Counted from the first letter of the stretch, positions 1 to 14,073 are shown. The stretch: DNA of 64,000 nucleotides from Apostichopus japonicus (GCF_037975245.1 NC_092564.1:14556984-14620983); one strand, 5' to 3'. Numbers and translations: made by a program. Notes: generated by a model not told the origin, from the sequence alone.

Positions 1-1004
1 GTGAGAACGAACGCCGTTGATTGCCAAGGGTCAAAAGGTCATGATGACAGCTTCATTCAACCTATGTCAGAATACCAAACATATTTTTTCTTTAAAACAA
101 ACAACAACTGACCAAAGCAATCTACGGTTTGTTGAACACGTTAGCGAAGAGAATCCACATCACAATATATATACAGAACATGCAGTCACAACAAGAACAA
201 GAAGATAAAAACACTAACACACACAGGCGCGCGCATACAGTGTTTCCATTACAATGCCATTGCGACGAATGTTACTGGGAATTTGAAAACCGTTCAGCAC
301 TTTTGCAATTTTGTTTACTACTATTTTGTGACAATAAAATTGACCTTTATAATCCACGATGATTTCCATTTCGTGTCATAATGTCACTGTATGACTGTAT
401 ACCTCTCATTTTATTATTTCCCCCCCCTATAACCCGGAAAGTTGTGAAAATATTACCTCTCGACATAGTATTGTCTAATATATAGCATATATACACTCAA
501 TGCCGTTTAGCCATAAGCACCCCTAAAACCCAAGCAAAGGAACATACACGGTAGTTCCTATAATCCGGTACTTGACTATAGTATAAACACGGCCTCCTCA
601 CTCCTTTCTATTCAGACTCAATTTGTGTTTGCACAGTTGATAGCAAGGAGAGAAAATATTTTTCTTTGCGAAGTTGCCTTGTTAAAGAATACCGTGTACA
701 GTTTGAAGTGTGTAATAAGGGTCACAAACAATCAATGTTGAAATCGAAAAAGTAAATTGAACGAGTTTATTCAGGGTTTATCTGCCTCTATGTCATTGTT
801 GGCATGCTTCCTTCGGTAAATATTACTGCAAAACTATGTTTGCGTCTTAAAGGCGATAAAGATGTTGATTGCAAAGATTATGGTCCTTCTTACCCAACTA
901 TTACTTCTATAGTCGATCGGCCGCAGCCATCTTTAGAGTCACACTTTTTACACAGACAGGTTGCACTGTTGCATGTTGCACTTTTATGCGACTAAACAAA
1001 AACG

Positions 1005-1128
<124 letters not shown>

Positions 1129-3376
1129 CCTACATATGTATAAAGTGGATATTTATATTTTGTAGTTTTGTTTATGTTTGTACATCGTCACTAGCTTAGA
1201 TCACATATTTTTCTGTTTTTCTAGTGCCCCTTCATATTTTTAGTTCCAACCGTTTTGCAATATTTGATTAACTTGTATAAACATTTGAGAAAAGAAAAAT
1301 CGAAAATTGAAAATTGAAATTGAAAATTGAAATAATGTTGTCATCACATCCGTTTCAATCAATTTCTTGTTTTATCGTTTTTAACTACATAGTCACTCGA
1401 ACATTAGATTGTCGCACTTGCTCAACTTTGAGCAAGACAATCCCGAATATGATTGCCTTTATAAATGAAGAATCCTATTTGTGACCAAACCTTCATACAT
1501 ACTTTGAGTAAGGGTTACTGAGGGAAGCTATAGTGTACACTATCATATGAAATAAAACCCACATGTCGCAGCATCAGTGTTGTCAAACCCCTTGTATTCC
1601 TCGTACCATTCGATAAACAGGAACCCAATCATATATATATGCAATGCTCCGAACAATCGGAGATTTTTATAGGATGAATCTAAAGAAAGAATAAATTCTC
1701 TTAAAAAAGGAAAAGGCTTTCTGAAGTTTTTATATTGTTATGACATTAATGTATAAATAACTTATAACAAAAATAACATAACTCTAACCCCCAGTTTAAT
1801 TGAAAATAAAAATAAACGTAAAGTAACTTCCAACATTATCAGTTGCCTAACGGGATCTTTGCCTCAGTTATAGTTATACACGGACATATAGTTCTTAGTA
1901 AATCATCATGTATAATAGTAAGGTGCGTATAGGGGATATATATACCACTGAAAGTCGAATCTGTATTTATACTCCGGTGGTTGATTAACCAAACATGCAG
2001 CCTTATTTCAATACCAGGTCACGTTTAAGCATCCGCTCGGAAGGTGCAGGTTTTAGTGGTAAAAAGCTGGGCCCATTGTAGCACCCATCAATTCTTGGAA
2101 GCAACACATATTACGGTTAAGAGCTTGTAAAACCTTTATTTACGAACATATTAGCGGGGGATATCAATTAAATTATGCTTATTTTAAAGTTGAGATTTAG
2201 CGACCGCTGTTGACGTTTGGTTTAAAGTGGACACATGTATTATGATTGAGACGTAAAATATACAAAAGAAAAACTGTTTTATTTGCAAACTATGAAAATA
2301 AATACAGTAAATTATAAATATTAATGTTCCAGTTGGTTGGAAAATTTATGGCGTGACTGAACCTTTGTTGAAGTGATACGTTTACAAACTATTCTAAACT
2401 TGGATCGGACTTTAATGTCACTAAAATGGCCAATGACACTAACTAGGTCGGTGTGCTTTTCAGCATCGCTATTGTACAGAAAATACTGTTTCTGTTCATA
2501 GATAAATCAAGAATCTGGATCATATTTTTTGTTTAAAAATGTCCAGAATGAACAAATATGAAGCAATAAAGATAAACGGAAAGTAGTACGCACCGCAAAT
2601 CATTTTTTTTTGTCTTAAAGGATTTTTTTTGGGGGGGGGGGGGGTTATAATGACACTATACGAAAAGTAATGTTGATCACCAGATTACATCTTTAGTAAT
2701 CGAATTTTCGTAGGATATAAAGAATAAAAAGGCTACCGAAATATCTTTTGACCAGTATTGATTTTTAGGGGCCACAGTATCTCTACAACCACGGTAACGT
2801 ATCTTTCCTAATTGCTCGAGTGTATTGCGTCATAGAGATGTCGTTACAAGATAAGTGTTTTATGTTTTCTCTCATATGGGGCATATTAAAACTGATAATT
2901 ACGCATTTTAAGACGACTAACCAAAGGTCATTTTGTCAAGGTGACCGATTTGAGAAGTGCCTTCATGCCGACGAACGTTATAGACTACAATAAACATATC
3001 ATAATATTTGAATAATAGATATCACACACCCACTTTGCTAACACAAAGTATTTATGAAGTAGGCAGGGCTGTAAATATCATACTTCGATCTCAGGGACAA
3101 CGGATAAAACTGTCCCGAATCGGAAAACCATTTTTTCGTTTATTAATGAGATAACTGTTTGCATATTCTCATGTATTAATACATTCCCGGCCCTTCATGT
3201 GGTTCAATAAAAACGTATTACGTAACATCTTCTCTGTCATGTTGAATCGCTTGTCATGCATGATGTTCTACTCTATAGAAAGGAAGTAAATAAAGAAAAA
3301 CCTTGCACCTCCCTCATCCTTACATCTTCTCTAATTCCCAAATTTATATTCCTGGTAATTAAGCTAATATTGCAGG

Positions 3377-3478
<102 letters not shown>

Positions 3479-4179
3479 AGAAGCAGATTTAGTAAATTGC
3501 AGTGCCTTTCATATTATTAAGATTATAGGAGGTATTATAGAAAGTTTAATTCAAAACAGTCGGTTTGTTTTTGAAATTGGACTTGGCGTAATAATGCAGC
3601 AACTTCCAAAGTTAAGTTTTGTGCAATTATGAATTAGCTTGAACTATAATACATTGTTAATTTTCTTTTACATTTATTTAAATATTTACAACGATAAACA
3701 CTCGTTTTTGTTTGTCTTTTCTTACTTCTAGTAGTGAACGTTGCAAAATCATTTATCTGAAAATATTGTGTTAGAATCATGTGGACAAAATTCTTACTAT
3801 AAGAAGCCAACAACGTGCTCGGGGTCAAAAGAGCTTTTTTTTTTTTTTTTTTTTTTAAGAATAAAGCAATCAATTACAGATTTTTTATAAGGTCTTAAAG
3901 TTTTGGTGATTAGAACACCATATATTTTCATATACACCAATGTGAACTTTGTACTCTTCTGGTCTCGGTTGAAGGAGCAGACGGCCGCCCTTCAAACACC
4001 ACAAAGGTTTTTATGCAGTTAATACTATTCCAGTTTGTTTTTCTTCTCTAAAACATGTATCATTCGCGCACTATGTGTAAAATATTAAAGGAGACAACTC
4101 TACCTTATAATACGTCACAGACACGATAGACACAGGTGTAAAATAATTACCCACTGTTAGTGATCTGTGTAACATATAT

Positions 4180-4470
4180 GTTTGAATATATATGTATGAA
4201 TATATATATTCTATATATATATACTATATATATACTATATGTATATTAGGCTATATATATACATATATATATAGGCTATATATAATTATATATATACATA
4301 TATAGGCTATATATATAGGCTATATAAATAGATGCTCTATATTTACATATATATATATATATATTTACATATATATAGCCTATATATAGGATATATATGT
4401 ATAGGCTATATATATATATATATATAGGCTATATCATATATACATATTACAGATATATATAAATGAGCAT
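4180..4470. repeat. AT-rich array with recurrent AGGCTATATA units
   Basis: TA-rich tract in which the motif AGGCTATATA or its complement TATATAGCCT recurs about ten times at irregular spacing, giving many short palindromes. It differs from the pure TA arrays elsewhere in the window. Confidence 0.8.
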
Positions 4471-6447
4471 ATATGGTTAACCGTAACGCATACGTAGTCC
4501 AAATATTTCTGATCTATCTGAACACCAAAATGCCATCAGTGGTTTATCCGAGCAAGTATTGGTATGGTTTTGAAAGAAGAATAAGAAGAAGAAATTAACA
4601 GTAACTTTATGATTAAAATGTTTTAAAGAAATAAAGTCCAATATTAAGATAGCTTTCTCTGGATGTGAAATAGTTGCGTATGGGGAATTTTATAGCGTAT
4701 AATAACGAGTAAGAAAACAGCGACGAAGATAAGCATCAGGGATTTCCGTTTCCTGGGAATAGCCTATATCTGTTTATAGTTTAATGCATCGGATGACTCG
4801 GCTAGCCTAAGGAATATCTGGGTCCGAGAAAAAGGTTTATATTGTCTAGAAGAAACTACTCTCTGGAAAAAAAACCAAAATTAATTTAAGCGAACCGTAT
4901 ATGTCTGGAGTACAGACATTTCTGGGTTTTTTTGTCTTTATCATTTATGTCTACAAGATCGATTCTCATGACTAAGGGCCTACAATTTTGTTTTTAAAAT
5001 CATTACTTCATAACATCATATCTTTCATGGTCCATCTTCATCCCATCAAAACAATACATGCAGATAAACGAAATTTACCTGTGTTTTTTAAAGTTATGAT
5101 TAATTATGAAAATGAAAACATCATTAATCTCACATTTGTCGATTCATATATTAAGTCAAATAGGTGGATGAGATTTAATTTTCAGAAATATTTTGAGGTT
5201 TTTTTTTATAAATATATTTATGTCGTGTTTCTTTGGCGATTTCTTTTGACTATTAGCACTGAAATTGTCACTGATAAAAGATGGGATGTGTGTTTGAAAT
5301 TTATTTTTCATCAGTAAGATCTAAACGAGGAACTTCCTTCGTAAATCCGAGATACCCTAAAGCCATATGTTAGATCTCAACCCGTCATACGGGTACGAAA
5401 TGTTTGCAGGCTCACGATTGCACCGTGGGCACTACTTCCGCTCCACTACGATACCACCGTACCATAGGTAACTGTCTATTTGCATGTTACAACACTAGCG
5501 AGAACAACCTGTTTCAGTGGAAGAGGAAACCTTATTAATTCAGAAAATGTGGAGAATATCACATTGTGACGTCATTACTTTGCATCTACAAAAATGACAG
5601 ACTTTCATTTATGAACCAAGTTGTGAAAGATGGGCTAGGTTGCAGCCTATAAGCAGATAGTCCCTAGTAGATATGAGCCAAGAATGTTTTAGCCTATACC
5701 GTATGTAGTAGTATGTAACGTATGTAGTTCTGTCGTGTTAGGTTAACCTTTGTGTACTAGTATTACAGTTTTTTTTACCCTTTCGCATCATTGTCTCAAT
5801 TTGGCCTATACTGTAGCAGATCTCTATGTCATGTCCTTGATCAGATATGAATATTCAACACTTGATCAGTCACAATAGCATATTTGTATAACTATAGTAT
5901 ACGTCTATGAATCTGTTCGAATGTTAGGGTCGGTTGTGCCGTTGTCTATACAAATACTGCATATTATGATGACGTCTGTATATAGGCTACTAGACGACAC
6001 TGCCGTAAGCAGATATCTACATCAACCTTTGTACTTCCTTTCTTCATATGGTGTACCAAAAAATATATTATCAGACTAACAAATATTACGATAAATATCC
6101 CCAACAGTATTCATATGGCATATATCTAGATTGCGTCAAGCTATGTGTCTGTAGTGTCATTTGTAACTGGCTTCTATATGCATTAAGCTATCATACGCGT
6201 AAAAACATTAGTACTTGTATAGAAGTATTAGGTAAACGTCTTTAGTCAAGGATTATTATGACTTGGGTCTAGTTCTAAGTCAATTATGGATGTTGTCTTA
6301 TCTAATAATCAAGAAAGAATTAAGTATAGGCCTGGAATCTTTATTACAATCCTAACGTTCACTTAATATATACTAATGAAAACCTGGATTCTCCCATGCT
6401 GGACATTCCCTCAAGTATGAATACCTCTTTATGGCCAGACTCTATAT

Positions 6448-6540
6448 AAAGATAGATAGACATATAGATACATATATGTATAGATACATACATACATATA
6501 GATACATACATACATATAGATACATACATATATACAACAC
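6448..6540. repeat. GATA/CATA tetranucleotide tract
   Basis: Imperfect tandem repeats of GATAGATA followed by ATAGATACATACATAC units of about 20 bp. It lies about 75 bases beyond the hedgehog exon 1 donor, inside the presumed intron. Confidence 0.85.
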
Positions 6541-6614
6541 AGCATTTTAACGTAAATGTACATCTAAGCTTAGGGTATAGGCCTATACATGCAAATACCT
6601 TTCACATAACTTAC

Positions 6615-6923
6615 CTGTGTCATAAGTCTATCGGCGCCAGTTCCTTCTTCATCTTTAAATTGTATATCTGAATTAGTATTTTCCACGAGTACATTTTGAA
6701 ATTTCTGTGAACCTCTTACGATACGACCTTCCGCCGCCCCACTTGCACCCAGTGTCTGCTCTGATATATCCGGTACCCTTTGTTTAAGCTTCAGAGGTGT
6801 AGTCAATCGGGGGTGGTGGGAAGATGTTTTGCTGGAAGGACCTGGCGTGCAGGCATTGCTGTGCTGTCTAATATATGTGAGAAATAACAAAGACAAAATG
6901 GCTACTGTCGTTGATGAATTCAT
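6615..6923 (-). CDS. hh: Hedgehog signalling ligand, coding exon 1 (partial gene)
   Basis: Exon 1 of a secreted Hedgehog morphogen, 103 codons. Residues 1-24 form a signal peptide (hydrophobic core about 6-18) ending ..HSNA just before Cys25, the residue palmitoylated in this family. The Hedge domain follows: TLGASG (57-62), EGR (65-67), [19 protein letters not shown] (85-103). The acidic cluster D91-E92-E93 and D98 matches part of the family's calcium-binding site. The exon ends after Gln103 at CAG|GTAAGT in phase 0, the same place as the exon 1/2 boundary of vertebrate Shh. Known family biology: the precursor is cleaved by its C-terminal Hint domain, and the N-terminal part carries cholesterol and signals through Patched. 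Oddities: the usual CGPGR start reads CTPGP, and the basic heparan-binding stretch is weak. The remaining exons are not visible in the window. A TATA-like TTTATAATATA lies about 30-40 bases upstream of the ATG. The identification is firm. Confidence 0.94.
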
Positions 6924-9041
6924 TATTTGAATATTTTAGGTCACCGCTGCTATATTATAAATATGTAGTGCGTATCCTCGTCCATAACAGTATTTTTTAA
7001 AACTTCCTCCCAAAAGAAAGACCGTCCGGATGGGCAGTGTATCGTAAAAAAAACGTAGAAAATGAGATTTGATCCAAATAATCACATTGTCAGCCGTCTG
7101 ATAGCCATTGATTGGTTAGACTATACATTTAAGTATACCAAAGAAGGAGTCTGCAGTAAAGAATCCCTACGTGATGAAGTTTCCGGTATGCTAAATGCTG
7201 CTAGAAAGTATAACAACTTATATATAGATATATATATATATATGTATATATACATACATACATATATACATATATGTATGTATCTCAGAGCAGATCACTG
7301 GGACGTGATGTACGACCGAACCTATATCTTTAGTACCGGTGAATTTTGTCTAAACAGATATCAGTTCAAAGCGTGAACAGTTTGATCAGCATTGACAACT
7401 TAAAACAAATTTTACTTCCGTACGGAAATATATTCAAGATAAAGAAGAGTCGTTTGGAGAGTACATCATCACCATTATAACCTTATATAGTGTATGAAAG
7501 AAGAGACAGAAAACAAAAACACAAATTCATCCAATTTAAAAAAAACCTGCTTATATATGCTAAAAGCAGAAAAATTCTCCAGAAAAATGATGATGATATC
7601 TGAAGAGTCTCTATTCTACAGTCTCTCACTCAAAAATTGTCCAGTTGTTATATATATACTTGAAGGCACTTTGATTTGTATATCTATGTATAAATATATA
7701 TATATATATATACATATATTTAAATACATATATAGATATACATCTAGATAAACTACAACTTTGTTCAACCACAGTAGTTTGCTAACGTCGTATAATCGTG
7801 TTGGGTTTGAGTGCAAAGATCACCCTCCGTTCAAAGATTGTCGGAAGTTTCGACTTGCTCTAAGTACAAATGAAAATATCCAAAGTTAGCACTGCACGTT
7901 AAGTTCAAACAACTTAGGGAGTTAAGAAACGTACGTACACTAGTCCAATACAGAAGGAAAAAACCACCTGCAAGCGGATTGGACGATGCTATAGTGACTA
8001 ACCTATATGAACATTTTACTGTTGTTTAAATTCGAAGTTTGGACACAATATTTGATTGTGTACTTTTGCAAGCAAGGGTAAACTTTGGTGGTGATGTTCC
8101 ATACACAACAAAGCGAATTTAAAACCATTGTGTAAACGCAACTGGATAAATACGCCCCCAAACTAGATTCTTTCAAAAGGTATATATTTATTGTAGTCGA
8201 ATGTCACATCATATATAATGGTTCGTGGCCTGCACTTTCTTATACCATATACGATATGTAAAAATGGTTTAACATTATTTCTTGAAAATAACTGATCGCT
8301 GATTGGTTTAAATATAACTTCTCTTCAGTCGACACGTAAGTTTAAATTCTAGTGAACGTCTGGAAGATAGAAAAGCTACTGTCATCGTATATAAAGCACG
8401 ACAAACGTGAATGTATGTTATAATAAATGCAATTATCGTGTGATATGCTCGTTCACTATTTATGAGAGGAACTGACTCCCATTTTATTTATTTATTCTTA
8501 TTTTTTTACTGCTTTCTTTTGCTGTTTCTGGGAAAGAGAGCCTTTCTAAAGACTATATACATGTATAATATAGAACATTTCTGAATTATATTTGTGAACG
8601 ATTAAGTGTGGTAACATTAATTTGTATATTAAATAGTTCAAATGACTTGCTTTTAGATAGTTCAGATAAAGATAATAACTTCAAACAATATTACAGAGAG
8701 CAATATTAATTAGATGTAATTATATGAGTTTATTCTTTCCCCGTAGTGCAGTTTTGTATTCATATTTAGCTTGTTTACTTAATATATGTATGTTTGGTTT
8801 CATTCAACATGAAAATGAAAATGAAACATGAAAAACCAATAAACTAATATACTGCGACAGTATACAGTGCCTCTATACATGTTTTTAATATAACCCGAGT
8901 ATATTACTTTAAAAACAAATATCAGGTCTGTCATCGATTCCGGTAAAACCGAGTCACAAAGTTAAGTCCGAGTCCAACTATATAGTCCGAGTGGGTAGTC
9001 GAGGGTAACACAATGCCTGATACTATTTCACCTGTATTATT
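6924..9041. other. Hedgehog 5-prime flank; no gene seen
   Basis: AT-rich DNA upstream of hedgehog (minus-strand gene). It holds a short TATA-like sequence at 6951-6964 and short TATATA/CATA tracts at 7223-7282 and 7690-7745. It is the natural place for the hedgehog promoter, but I see no well-defined element beyond the TATA-like match. Confidence 0.5.
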
Positions 9042-9415
9042 TGTTGTATTGCAGTGTATTGCAGTGTATTGCAGTGTATCGCAGTGTATTGCAGTGTATT
9101 GCAGTGTATTGCAGTGTATTGCAGTGTATCGCAGTGTATCGCAGTGTATTGTAGTGCATTGCAGTGTATTGCAGTGCATTGCAGTGTATTGCAGTGCATT
9201 GCAGTGTATTGCAGTGCATTGCAGTGTATTGCAGTGCATTGCAGTGTATTGCAGTGCATTGCAGTGTATTGCAGTGCATTGCAGTGTATTGCAGTGTATT
9301 GCCGTGTATTGTAGTGTATTGCAGTGTATTGCAGTGTATTGCAGTGTATTGCAGTGTATCGCAGTGTATCGCAGTGTATTGCAGTGTATCGCAGTGTATC
9401 GCAGTGTATTTAGTG
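9042..9415. repeat. 10-bp tandem satellite, unit TGTATTGCAG
   Basis: About 37 head-to-tail copies of TGTATTGCAG, with TGTATCGCAG and TGCATTGCAG variants. From about 9155 to 9290 the units alternate TGTATTGCAG/TGCATTGCAG, forming a 20-bp higher-order repeat. Because three units make 30 bases without stops, long open frames appear on both strands (CIAVYCSVLQ on plus, YTAIHCNTLQ on minus). These frames are by-products of the array. Confidence 0.97.
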
Positions 9416-12400
9416 TATTGCGTATATGCATCACTTCAAGCGAGGAAGTGTAACTTAAGGTGGTCGATACATGCTGTTTTCAAAACTTTATTTATTTTGT
9501 CCGGGTACATTTATAGTCGTGAAATGTAAACTTATTATAATCATTATTTCTTAACAGTTTGAAGAAGGAAAACAACTAATGAGTTTTATGTTTTGTTTCA
9601 GAGTTTATGTAGCTAATAGAAACCCTTAACTAATTAATAACTACTGTATATGAGTCGACCTTATACTACTTACGGTACCTCATATCATCAAATTCAACCT
9701 TTTACTGTGAGATTTACACCCATTTAGGCTTATCTAGTAGGTGATTTGATAGTTGTTGTGGTTGTTGTTTATATTTTGGAAAGTTAACAACATATTTACG
9801 AGAAGATACTGTAACTTTAAACAGAATACTGAGCACCAGTGCATTGACAATGAGTGTGCATTGGTAAATATAACAATGAGAATTAAACAGGAAATTTAGT
9901 GTTTGGTTAAGCGTTCATATATTAATAATGCTCTTCAAAATCGGCTGCCGCAAGTTCTCCTCAAAAGAAGGTTAGGGTAATATTTAAGTTATCAACCAAA
10001 ATAGTCCAAATGCAATAAGCTACTTGTCCCCACTTGCATTATATTCATACTCATTGCAAGACTGGCTATATACCTATATGCTATACAAATCTAAGACAAT
10101 TGAAAGCAATATCTCGAACAATTAATGAGAGGGTCTAATGATCAATGTTATTTTATAGGTCAATATAGATATGAAGGGCCTGTAGATCCATCTAACACTA
10201 TAGTTTCTGCTAACAGTCGCTAACATCAGCAGTAAGAAATTAAATACGATCCTGTTAACGGAACTATTTGTTCACCCTGGGTTAGCAGTAAACACCTATA
10301 ACTTGAGTAGGTCTACAACTTCCCGGCAATTGTCAAAATGCATGAAGTTTATAGTTGTATTTTGATCGTGTACTTTTGATAGAGTACCAAGTACTTCGGG
10401 TAACTTGTGGTACCGATTACCAATAACCACATAGTACGAGTTCTGCTTTGGGAGCTTCTAGTACAGCAGTTTATAATCCGAGTACCGTGTTACAAGTACT
10501 TTTTTTTTTAAATTTTACCTCCGAGTACTTTTTCGAGTATACTGTTCGAGGAGGTTTAGTTTAGTCAAAATTAATCACATTATCATACTATTTAATTAAG
10601 GCTGCTCACTGATTGTAATTTGTAAGCAAATGTTATAATAAAACAATGAAAAAGATTACTGGAACTTTGTTAATAATGCTTGCAAAAATTCAAAATATCT
10701 CACAAATTTTCGAAATGTTTCTGATGTTGAAATGGCAAAGCAGTAAGCCTAGCGACTTCCTGGCGTATACACATGGTTGGTTAGACTAATTGTTATATAT
10801 GTTACAATGAGCAGTTAGAGATATAATTATGTTAGCTACATATATCGCTTACTATATACTTGAGTATACCAAGTACTTTCCGAGATCTTAAAACACCATG
10901 GTAGGCCTATATATAGCCACCGAGTGGTTTGATAAGATCCTATTACTTTGTATATATAGGCCTATACATTTTTTTCTCATGTTCAATTGTATAGGATGTC
11001 GAATAATTGCGCTTGTTTAGATTATAAAGATTAATTGTAAAACGACTTCCAGGAAGTTCGTGATATCTTTTTGAAACAAGCTTTAAATATACTTCGCAGT
11101 CAATTACCATTTTAGTGGTGTGAAGACTATATTTCTTAACAGACAACTACTCAGTTGAGTTATACATATAGAGGTGTATGTATATACATAAATTCTAAGA
11201 TCACTCAACTCCACTAGTCACAAAGGAGAAATTCCGCTTCCACTCCATTCTAGTTGCTTTTAGGTTTTTGGAATTCTTGCCAGTGTTTTGGTCGTACACA
11301 ATGTTTACCTTTATCCTGTCGTACAAAAGAGATTCTACTTCATTTACATTGCAAAATTGTTAAATGACGTTTACGAAAATAGCCAGAGGATAATGCGAGG
11401 TTACGGTAGCTGTAATCCCATGGTGCTATTCAAAAGTTTTCAAGCGACTGTAAAGTTGCAGTGACATTGATGGCCGTGACCGAGCGGTTTACAAGACCGT
11501 TCATTTTTTTCTCTTTTTTTTCTCTTTTTTTTTCTTTTTAATATAACGGCTTAACTTCCTTGGCTGTGTTCCGAGGGACAAAAGCTTAAATACATACCAG
11601 TCAACAAAAAGCCTGAAGAATGCGCATAAATTACTCTTGGTAATTTATTCATTTGAGGTTAAACTGCTAAAACCTGTTTCAAAATCTGTCTGCTTATATA
11701 AACTCAATTATTTTATTGAAGTAAGTTCTTCGTGTGAACTTTTTTAGCTGGCAAAGTTCCCCCATTATTCGCACTTATTCAAAGTGAATCGGAGTTCCTC
11801 GTGTGGTCCCCCCCCCCTCTCTCTCTTTATATTTTCAAGGTAAACATCAACCTAATCACATTCAATATGAAGTATGGTACAGTATATAGATAAACATTTT
11901 CAGTTCCGTGGTGTTGCAACTTTAGAGACGTTCTTAGAAGGCATGCTCGGAGGGCCGATTGATTTTGTTTTGATTTGATGGTATCGTTGACAGAGGTTGT
12001 TTATGTTTTTACAAGAATTTCGGAGAGAAACATATCCAATTGTTGAATAGAAATATTATAAGGATATTGAATAGATTAAACAATTTTCTAATAAATATAT
12101 TATTTTTCACAATTTGATCAGGTGTGAACATCGAAGCTCTGGGAACGAAAAACCAAAGAACTGATCCGCTCCTCTCAACCCCAGTCCCCTTGCATCGAGC
12201 CTATGTGACTTTGAGATCATCGTCAGGTGTGTATCAGGATTCCCACAGAAGGAGAACATAATGATACACATGCATGATCTTAGCTAAAAGGCCGAGAAGC
12301 GTTCCTTTAAATTTCCTGATATATCAAACATTATGATGGTGAGTGACTGTTGTAACATTCCCAGGGAATGATATCACCTCATTGGTTAGCATGAACAAAA

Positions 12401-13187
12401 CATTATGACGTCATGGACTGTCGAGAAGAAGTAGAAAAACATACTACTAATGACCTATTTAATGTATGCTTAGCCTACAATAAATCAGTTCTTTCACTAA
12501 CCTTATAGTCTGCATGCATGCAGTTTTTTCTTCATCAAGTAGTGATATTTAAAGTAACGTACCTCTGTACCAAAATGAAGATGACATGGGGCAGCCATGA
12601 AAACGTTTGGTTTGTCGCCATTCCTCACAATGTTTTAAGATACGTTGAATCAAGCCATTTTATTTTTCAAGAATCCTTCACCCTTTCGATGTATAGTTGC
12701 CAAGTGTATAACATAACGCGAAGTGGAATCTTGGCGTACGTTAGAGAACACAGTGTAACGTGTAAGGGGATAGAGTTGTTGTTTTGTTGCTTTGTTTGTG
12801 ACAAATTCTTACGTTTCCATTTGATAATAAACAGAAGACAAAAACACAATTCATGCAAGTTGAGAATCGTGTCTTTAGAAAATTTCTAAACAAAATAAGG
12901 ATCAAGTTTTTTCTCTTGTAAAGTGTAGCGAAAGGTTGCGTTGCATTAATTCAATGTTTAAACCGTATTTTCACTTTGTCATTCTACATTTATGTGGGTT
13001 CTTTTTCAATCACGCATTGCCTTGTGGGAATGTTATGAATTATTTGATTTCACACACAGAGAGCCCAGCCATGGTAATTATTCTAATCAGGTCGCTATAG
13101 AACATGATAACAATTAGTTGCATGTCTAATACGATAATATTCCAGGATATAAACATGTAAAATATAATGTATGTATGTTTGGATTTT
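9416..13187. other. No gene seen; AT-rich intergenic DNA
   Basis: Nothing supportable as a gene. A decayed repeat-like patch near 10390-10560 and 10855-10880 has recurrent GAGTACTT/AAGTACTC motifs, a pattern common in old transposon copies. A full palindromic CRE lies at 12406-12413. A plus-strand open frame at 12518-12889 has no recognisable domain. Confidence 0.5.
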
Positions 13188-13410
13188 AGATCCTCCTGGA
13201 AGCAGGAATTCGCGAAGAAGCCATCATTGGCTTATCAAAGCCGCAAGCTGACCGAAGTCAGTCTCTTAGATTCATATTTAACGCCCATGATTATGAATTG
13301 TCAATTGTCAACAACTCTGTAACTGGACGATATACATTAATCTGGGAGTGACTCGAACCGGGGACCTTATGATTGAAAGGCACCGGCGTTAACCACTGAG
13401 ATAACATTCC
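13188..13410 (-). mobile_element. tRNA-derived SINE, full-length copy 1
   Basis: Read on the minus strand, the element starts with a tRNA-like head: box A similar to TTAGCTCAGTGGTTAACG and box B GGTTCGAGTCA. A body of about 150 bases ends near AGGATCT. The body holds a hairpin with a UUCG loop at 13248-13261. It is about 95% identical by eye to the copy at 45687-45908, which suggests fairly recent activity. A second, truncated body fragment lies just downstream. Confidence 0.88.
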
Positions 13411-13441
13411 AAAACACTCCAGAAATACAAAAGAATATGCC

Positions 13442-13508
13442 AAAGCCGTAAGCTGACCGAAGTCAGTCTCTTAGATTCATATTTAACGTCCATGATTATG
13501 AATTGTCA
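13442..13508 (-). mobile_element. tRNA-derived SINE, internal fragment (copy 2)
   Basis: Sixty-seven bases matching the middle of the SINE body, including the UUCG hairpin at 13453-13466. Both ends are missing. On its right it runs into four short repeats of TAATCTGTC. Confidence 0.85.
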
Positions 13509-13961
13509 TAATCTGTCGTAATCTGTCATAATCTGTCGGACAACGGCAGCTCCCTGGTCTGAGAAAAGTAAACACACTGTCAAAATAATTGTGACGTTAA
13601 CGAACCCAAATTAAAAGTGAACACACTGGCACAATAATTAAAACGTAAAAAGCTATGATGGTCTATGTAAATTGTTCACATGGTGTGAAACGTTGCGTTG
13701 CAAACAAACATAAAACATTTAAATGCATCTTAGATGACATCTTGCATTGGTACAAAGAAAATTTTTTAACTTTATTTCTATGTGTTTAACTATAAAACAA
13801 AATAGTCCTCAATCGAATCTTTGAGATGTAGATTTATAAGGATGTCATTTTAATAAAAAACATGTATATTGTCACATTTACAGAAGAAATGTTAATTTCT
13901 AATATCCATGTCATTTTGGATAAATAACCTTCTACAGCTTTATGCGTTATGTATAATACGA

Positions 13962-13962
<1 letters not shown>

Positions 13963-14002
<40 letters not shown>

Positions 14003-14073
14003 CATATAATGTTATGCGTCATTAATTATGTTTTATTTAATACGAAATATATATATATATATATATATATATA
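13963..14073. repeat. Two (TA)n arrays separated by unique sequence
   Basis: TA arrays at about 13963-14000 and 14047-14073, with some 46 bases of non-repeat DNA between them. Confidence 0.93.

Noticed and set aside
5028-5052. Minus-strand WDEDG, resembling the Hedgehog exon 2 motif
   Set aside because: Stops lie immediately on both sides in that frame and no flanking Hedgehog residues occur; a chance match.
5365-5465. Decayed tRNA-like SINE on the minus strand
   Set aside because: Some resemblance to box A and a weak box B, but no second copy in the window and no cloverleaf; too weak to list as a feature.
9013-9453. Open frames of 80-167 codons on both strands
   Set aside because: Produced by a 10-bp tandem repeat lacking stops; the peptide is a pure repeat of CIAVYCSVLQ or YTAIHCNTLQ type.
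11468-11505. Box A-like TGACCGAGCGG suggesting a tRNA or SINE head
   Set aside because: No box B at the proper distance; followed by a T-rich tract only.
12518-12889. Plus-strand open frame of 123 codons
   Set aside because: No recognisable motif, no matching splice partner, and frames of this length are expected a few times by chance in 64 kb of AT-rich DNA.
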